The notes beneath the pieces are model-generated. The model was not told the DNA's origin, did no database searches, and saw nothing but the letters and a program-made list of their open reading frames with translations. A DNA stretch of 64,000 bases from SVTX01 sp045602385. Lineage in GTDB: Bacteria; Bacillota; Clostridia; Oscillospirales; CAG-272. Numbering within the stretch: position 1 is the stretch's first letter; each line of letters opens with the position of its first letter. The stretch covers positions 70,132 through 134,131 of the forward strand of contig JAZSBL010000023.1 in NCBI GenBank assembly GCA_045602385.1, in the 5' to 3' direction. Below, one piece after another: positions 60,580 to 64,000 of the stretch. The translations under genes were made by a program, and so were the position numbers.

Positions 60580-60724
60580 TTTTTCTCTCCTTATTAATTT
60601 ACTTATTGTGGTGAAGGGTTGTCCGCACCCGGCGGTAGTATATACTATTCGTGGCAGAGCGGTTTTATTACTGTCAGATACTGAATGTGCGGCAAATTTT
60701 TTTTAACTAATTTGGCAAAACCTA

Positions 60725-60753
60725 TTGACAAAGGTGCTTAAAAGTGATAAAAT
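60725..60753 (+). promoter_or_regulatory. Promoter of the CAU tRNA
   Basis: TTGACA (60725-60730), 17 bases, TAAAAT (60748-60753). The stretch AAGTGATAAAATA and the following TAAAGC-GTC resemble the rRNA-type promoter at 63791-63819. Confidence 0.85.
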
Positions 60754-60791
60754 ACTAAAGCCGTCTTAAAGCGGCACCGTTTTTTATAAAC

Positions 60792-60868
60792 GGGCCAATA
60801 GCTCAGTTGGTTAGAGCTACCGGCTCATAACCGGTCGGTCCGGGGTTCGAGTCCCTGTTGGCCCACCA
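60792..60868 (+). tRNA. tRNA with CAU anticodon (elongator Met or Ile2)
   Basis: A 77-base cloverleaf with acceptor GGGCCAA/TTGGCCC, D arm GCTCAGTTGGTTAGAGC, anticodon arm ACCGG-CTCATAA-CCGGT, T arm CGGGG-TTCGAGT-CCCTG and encoded CCA. Position 1 is G, paired with C72, so it is not the initiator. C4-G69 and C5-G68 are the pairs known to favour lysidine modification by TilS in E. coli tRNA-Ile2. Ile2 is therefore at least as likely as Met. Confidence 0.93.
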
Positions 60869-60909
60869 AAAAAGCAGAGCAGATGCAACGCATCTGCTCT
60901 GCTTTTTTG
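60868..60909 (+). terminator. Terminator after the CAU tRNA
   Basis: AAAAAAGCAGAGCAGATGC pairs perfectly with GCATCTGCTCTGCTTTTTT around AAC. Most of it (60876 on) is repeated at 61257-61336. Confidence 0.92.
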
Positions 60910-60954
60910 CGTAGTTCATCACGACGAAGAACCCCCTACCGCCAGAGGCGGTAT
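60876..60954 (+). repeat. 79-bp direct repeat, copy A
   Basis: Begins AGAGCAGATGC and ends with the hairpin TACCGCC-AGA-GGCGGTA. It matches copy B at 61257-61336 almost throughout, but the last hairpin loop is AGA here and TCT there, so that part is inverted. Confidence 0.85.
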
Positions 60955-61003
60955 TAACGTGCGCTTATCGAATGAGCGTTTCGGAGAGATGTTAGCGCAC
61001 GTA

Positions 61004-61030
61004 TGGGTTCAGATTCCCTGTTGGCCCACC
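61004..61030 (+). repeat. Duplicated 3' end of the CAU tRNA
   Basis: GGGTTC followed by TCCCTGTTGGCCCACCA repeats the tRNA's T arm, acceptor strand and CCA, 162 bases downstream. The 5' part of a tRNA is missing. The last ~17 bases are exact and the A-run after CCA is also shared. A terminator (61031-61066) follows. Confidence 0.8.
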
Positions 61031-61066
61031 AAAAAAATCCCGAGAATTTTATTCTCGGGATTTTTT
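61031..61066 (+). terminator. Terminator after the tRNA 3' fragment
   Basis: AAATCCCGAGAAT pairs with ATTCTCGGGATTT around TTT, flanked by A-run and T-run. Confidence 0.88.
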
Positions 61067-61070
61067 ATCC

Positions 61071-61254
61071 AAGACCGAAGGGCTTGGTATGGCATCAACG
61101 AGCGTCGCTCGTTGTATGGAATCGCGACTTTGTCGCGTATGGCATCAGCCGTCAGGCTGCCTTCCTTCGATTTCCTTCGGTCTTGATTCCATGCTCGTCT
61201 GCGACGAGATTCCATGCGACACTTCGTGTCGATTCCATACACGGCCTTGCCGTG
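61071..61254. repeat. Array of six small hairpins with complementary linkers
   Basis: Hairpins: AACGAGC/GCTCGTT (61097-61113), CGCGAC/GTCGCG (61123-61137), CAGCC/GGCTG (61146-61159), CTCGTC/GACGAG (61194-61208), CGACAC/GTGTCG (61217-61231), CACGGC/GCCGTG (61240-61254). The first three are preceded by GTATGG(A/C)ATC and the last three by GATTCCAT(G/AC), the complement of that linker. AAGACCGAAGG (61071) pairs with CCTTCGGTCTT (61174-61184). No coding function is evident. Confidence 0.8.
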
Positions 61255-61256
61255 AT

Positions 61257-61336
61257 AGAGCAGATGCAACGCATCTGCTCTGCTTTTTTGCGTAGTTCAT
61301 CACGACAAAGAACCCCCCTACCGCCTCTGGCGGTAT
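61257..61336 (+). repeat. 80-bp direct repeat, copy B (with terminator hairpin)
   Basis: Second copy of 60876-60954: GCAGATGC/GCATCTGC hairpin, CTGCTTTTTTGCG, then GTAGTTCATCACGAC and the CCGCC/GGCGG hairpin with loop TCT. It directly follows the hairpin array. Confidence 0.85.
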
Positions 61337-61399
61337 TTCAAATTTTGATTTATCGTGGACTTTACGGCTGTAAATTTTCGTCAAATTTCGCTTTGCGCC

Positions 61400-61485
61400 G
61401 TAGGGGCCGACGCCCTCGGCGGCCCGTCTATGTGGAATTTAATAAAGCCTTACGGCTACGGGTCGCCGAGGACGTCGACCCCTAC
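61400..61485. repeat. 27-bp GC-rich inverted repeat pair
   Basis: Arms at 61400-61426 (GTAGGGGCCGACGCCCTCGG...) and 61459-61485 (CGGGTCGCCGAGGACGTCG...) are inverted repeats with about four mismatches around a 32-base loop. Further hairpins follow at 61507-61536 (GGGGAACC/GGTTCCCC), 61599-61632 (CGCCCTC/GAGGGCG and GGCCGCC/GGCGGCC) and 61640-61660 (AAGCCTTTT/AAAAGGCTT). Together with the array upstream they fill the ~0.9 kb between the tRNA and pepF with repeats only. Confidence 0.7.
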
Positions 61486-61745
61486 GAAGCAACATTGTGC
61501 AAGGGAAGGGGAACCCCCCACTTGTGTGGTTCCCCTCTGCAAACCCTAACGGCTTTGCATTCACCCCTCTGTGGCGCTTTCGAACGATAAGGAGTTTCGC
61601 CCTCTGCGGAGGGCGGCCGCCGCGCTCGGCGGCCGAGCCAAGCCTTTTGAAAAAGGCTTGAGCGAAAACTTTAATGCCGCTTCGCGCTGTAGCCATGAAG
61701 TCCCCGACAAATTGCAATTTATCCCCTCCTTTTCTTCCTTTCTCC

Positions 61746-61774
61746 TTGACACAGCTCCGCAAAAGATATATAAT
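61746..61774 (+). promoter_or_regulatory. Promoter of pepF
   Basis: TTGACA (61746-61751), 17 bases, TATAAT (61769-61774), 31 bases before the start codon. Confidence 0.85.
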
Positions 61775-61804
61775 AAACCTATAAACCCAAAAAGGAGATT
61801 TAAG

Positions 61805-63565
61805 ATGTACAACGAATGGTCACTTGATGTTTTTTACAAGGGAATTGACGATCCGAAGCTCATCTCTGACATGGCGGAGCTTGAGGCTACGGTCGCGAGA
61901 TGCAAGGAGGCGGTAAAGGTATTGAATTACGACGACACTGCGCGCTCGCTCCGCGAAATGATAGACATAAAGGAAACTCTCACTCTGCTCGTTCGCCGTC
62001 TTGCCGGCTATTTTAGTCTGCGCCGCTCGGCTAACAGCAAGGATACCGAGGTTTCTGTATACATGACCAAAATTCAGATGATGATGGCGTCACTTGCAAA
62101 GGAGAACGTTATGTTCGAAAAGTACGTTGGCGGTATCGAGGACATTGATGCGGTAATCGCGAGTGACGAGGTCTTGTCGCAGTATAAGTTCTATTTCGGC
62201 GAGGTCAAGGCTTCGGTCGCGCACAACATGAGCGACGACGCTGAGGACGTGTTCGCAAGAATGAACATTTCGGGCGGCCGCGCGTGGGGCGATCTTTTCT
62301 CCTATCTCACCGCTACGCTTGAGGTTGACTACAAGGGCGAAAAGACTACTCTTGCCGCAGTTCGCGGTCTTGCAGAGAGCGCAGACTCTGAGGAGAGAAA
62401 GGCGGCATACGAGGCCGAGATCGCAAGCTATCGCAAGGTCAAGGATCCCATTGCCTTCGCGCTTAACAGCATCAAGGCGCAGGTCAACACAGAGGCGGAG
62501 CTTCGCGGATACAAGGACGCGCTTTCTATCACTCTTGACCAGTCCAGAATGAAAAAGGAAACTCTTGACGCGATGCTTGACGCTATGCGCGAGTATATGC
62601 CCAAGTTCCGTGAGTACCTCAAGCACAAGGCTAAGCTCCTCGGACACGAGAAGGGAATGCCCTGGTACGACATTCTCGCTCCCATGGGCAAGGCGGACAG
62701 CCGCACCTTTACCGTTGAGGAGTCGCACGAGTATCTCGTGGAGCATTTCAAGTCCTTCGCGCCCGATCTTGCCGACATGGTTGACGAGGCGTTCAAGAAC
62801 GATTGGATCGATTTCTACTCCCGCCCCGGCAAGGTTGGCGGCGCGTTCTGCTCTAATCTTCCTTTCTTGAAGCAGAGCAGAATTTTGACTAATTTTTCGG
62901 GCTCGTTTGGCTCGGTCGTAACGCTTGCGCACGAGCTGGGACACGCATATCACGGCATGCTGATTCAGGATCACCGTCCTCTCAACACAGGCTACACAAT
63001 GCCCGTCGCCGAAACGGCGTCCAATTTCAACGAGCTGATTATAGTAAATGATGCAATTGCAAAGTCCGAGGGTGAGGAGAAGCTTCAGCTTATCGAAAGT
63101 CAGCTTCAGGACTGCACGCAGATCATCGTGGATATTTACTCCCGATTCCTCTTTGAGGACGAGGTCATTCGCCGCCGCAAGTCTACCTTCCTCTTTGCAA
63201 ACGACCTTGAGGAGATCATGCTGAACGCGCAAAGAGAGGCGTTTGGTGACGCGCTTGATCCCGACTATATGCATCCTTACATGTGGTGCTGCAAGAGCCA
63301 CTATTTCAGCGCGGGGCTGAGCTACTACAATTTCCCATACGCTTTCGGCGGACTTTTCTCCCGCGGACTTTACGCAAAGTATCTTGAGGAGGGCGAGGCA
63401 TTCCTGCCCAAGTACCGCGCGTTGCTTAACGCGACCACGGTGGACACCGTTGAGAACGTCGCGCTTATAGCGGGCATTGATCTTACAAAGCCTGAATTCT
63501 GGCGCAAGAGCCTGCAGATGATCGCCGATAGGATCGACGAGTTTATCGCGGTGACGAGTAAATAA
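61805..63565 (+). CDS. pepF: Oligoendopeptidase F (M3 family)
   Basis: Cytoplasmic zinc metallopeptidase that cleaves oligopeptides. The 586-residue product from ATG 61805 (AAAGGAGATTTAAG before it) has the typical start MYNEWSLDVFYKG. A longer frame from 61571 runs through upstream repeats and the promoter and is not used. The zinc site HELGH (TLAHELGHAYHGML) is near residue 377, and the third ligand Glu lies in ETASNFNEL about 28 residues later. The C-terminal SHYFSAGLSYYNFPYAFG is a family signature. It is monocistronic, with its own promoter and terminator. Confidence 0.95.
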   Translation: MYNEWSLDVFYKGIDDPKLISDMAELEATVARCKEAVKVLNYDDTARSLREMIDIKETLTLLVRRLAGYFSLRRSANSKDTEVSVYMTKIQMMMASLAKENVMFEKYVGGIEDIDAVIASDEVLSQYKFYFGEVKASVAHNMSDDAEDVFARMNISGGRAWGDLFSYLTATLEVDYKGEKTTLAAVRGLAESADSEERKAAYEAEIASYRKVKDPIAFALNSIKAQVNTEAELRGYKDALSITLDQSRMKKETLDAMLDAMREYMPKFREYLKHKAKLLGHEKGMPWYDILAPMGKADSRTFTVEESHEYLVEHFKSFAPDLADMVDEAFKNDWIDFYSRPGKVGGAFCSNLPFLKQSRILTNFSGSFGSVVTLAHELGHAYHGMLIQDHRPLNTGYTMPVAETASNFNELIIVNDAIAKSEGEEKLQLIESQLQDCTQIIVDIYSRFLFEDEVIRRRKSTFLFANDLEEIMLNAQREAFGDALDPDYMHPYMWCCKSHYFSAGLSYYNFPYAFGGLFSRGLYAKYLEEGEAFLPKYRALLNATTVDTVENVALIAGIDLTKPEFWRKSLQMIADRIDEFIAVTSK

Positions 63566-63586
63566 TATATAATGAAGAGATTTTTG

Positions 63587-63620
63587 CACCCCGCGGTATG
63601 TCTGCGGGGTGTGTTTTTTA
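63587..63620 (+). terminator. Terminator after pepF
   Basis: CACCCCGC (63587-63594) pairs with GCGGGGTG (63604-63611), then TGTTTTTTA. Confidence 0.9.
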
Positions 63621-63790
63621 TATTTGACAATGAAACCGAATTATTATGTGCGAAAGGGCATTTGTTGTCTTTTTAACCAATGTTAAGCAACCTTAATTGT
63701 GAATGTCGCACAAAAACAGGCCTGTATAATAGGCTGTTTTGAAAAAATAACCAAAAGTTATAAAAATGAGTAGAAATTTGAAATAAGTGC

Positions 63791-63819
63791 TTGACAAATA
63801 AAGGGGAAAGTGATAAAAT
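63791..63819 (+). promoter_or_regulatory. Probable rRNA operon promoter P1
   Basis: TTGACA (63791-63796), 17 bases, TAAAAT (63814-63819), followed by a G+C-poor start region and GTAAAGCTGTCGC. It is the first of two tandem strong promoters with no gene after them in the window. Confidence 0.8.
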
Positions 63820-63889
63820 AGTAAAGCTGTCGCAAAAAAGACGGCGAAAAATCACCTTAAAAAAACTTAAAAAAGTTTTAAGAAACCAC

Positions 63890-63918
63890 TTGACAAGAGA
63901 GGGAATAGGTGATATAAT
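63890..63918 (+). promoter_or_regulatory. Probable rRNA operon promoter P2
   Basis: TTGACA (63890-63895), 17 bases, TATAAT (63913-63918). The leader beyond it (TTGACAATTGAACAACAG and similar) is typical of sequence just before 16S rRNA in Clostridia; the 16S gene itself would lie past the right edge. Confidence 0.8.
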
Positions 63919-64000
63919 AGACAAGCTCACGCAAAAAGGGTGGGCGGATTGAAACTTGACAATTGAACAACAGATAAAAGAAGTACAAAGCAAAAAAAGC

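Noticed and set aside
61071..61254. CRISPR array
   Set aside because: The repeated parts are ~10-base linkers that switch to their complement halfway, and the units between them are themselves hairpins; there are no cas genes.
61003..61590. Open frame of 195 codons across the hairpin array
   Set aside because: It is a translation of repeats and terminators (tRNA 3' fragment, hairpins), has no ribosome binding site and no domain-like composition.
61571..61804. N-terminal extension of pepF
   Set aside because: It would include a terminator-like hairpin and the promoter at 61746-61774; the start at 61805 has a good ribosome binding site and the family N terminus.

Overview
The window is chromosomal DNA from a spore-forming Bacillota, most likely class Clostridia. 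Evidence: the Gram-positive order of the S10-spc-alpha ribosomal operon, zinc-type S14, S4 and Adk, SpoIIGA/SigE, a CotF-like coat protein, short archaeal-type ProRS, AGGAGG ribosome binding sites and TTGACA-17-TATAAT promoters. I cannot name a genus.

Layout. 1-12.4 kb: 3' part of the S10 operon, then spc and alpha operons (rpsC fragment to rplQ, with secY, adk, map, infA and rpoA), all on +. One oddity is a 308-bp structured gap between rpsN and rpsH. 12.5-23.7 kb: small XRE regulator, MgtE Mg2+ transporter, two small coat-type genes, xerC-like recombinase and recG (-), a membrane protein, an overlapping response regulator/histidine kinase/GT2 glycosyltransferase operon, and a further membrane protein. 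23.7-25.1 kb: about 1 kb without a recognisable gene, then a promoter and a long structured leader. 25.1-42.0 kb: a large carbohydrate-uptake locus with an oversized solute-binding protein, two MalF/MalG-type permease pairs, an NHL-TPR-YIP1 membrane protein, a 1981-residue DUF5696-type secreted protein and an SGNH esterase. No ATPase is encoded there. 42.0-48.3 kb: a second two-component system, a small orphan gene, a CvpA-like membrane protein, the spoIIGA-sigE pair split by a 228-bp nested palindrome, and a tRNA-Leu behind a degenerate copy of itself. 48.3-54 kb: an MmeI-like single-chain restriction-modification enzyme, gapA and proS. 54-60.6 kb: RodA/FtsW-type gene, DUF4830 gene, an XRE/SLOG cassette whose target gene has an in-frame stop, mscL, a D-Ala-D-Ala carboxypeptidase, udk, secG and a leucine-rich-repeat lipoprotein. 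60.7-64 kb: a CAU-anticodon tRNA, 0.9 kb of mosaic hairpin repeats, pepF, and tandem promoters that probably drive an rRNA operon starting just past the right edge.

The best candidates for undescribed biology are: (1) the ATPase-less DUF5696/YIP1/double-permease locus and its leader RNA, which contains two mutually exclusive hairpins before the first ribosome binding site; (2) the XRE/SLOG cassette with three matching palindromic operators, bounded by a duplicated terminator; (3) the hairpin array at 61.07-61.25 kb with complementary linkers, next to a repeated tRNA 3' end; (4) the nested palindrome between spoIIGA and sigE; (5) the tRNA-Leu pseudogene carrying an inserted hairpin. All functions are inferred from reading the sequence; no database search was run.
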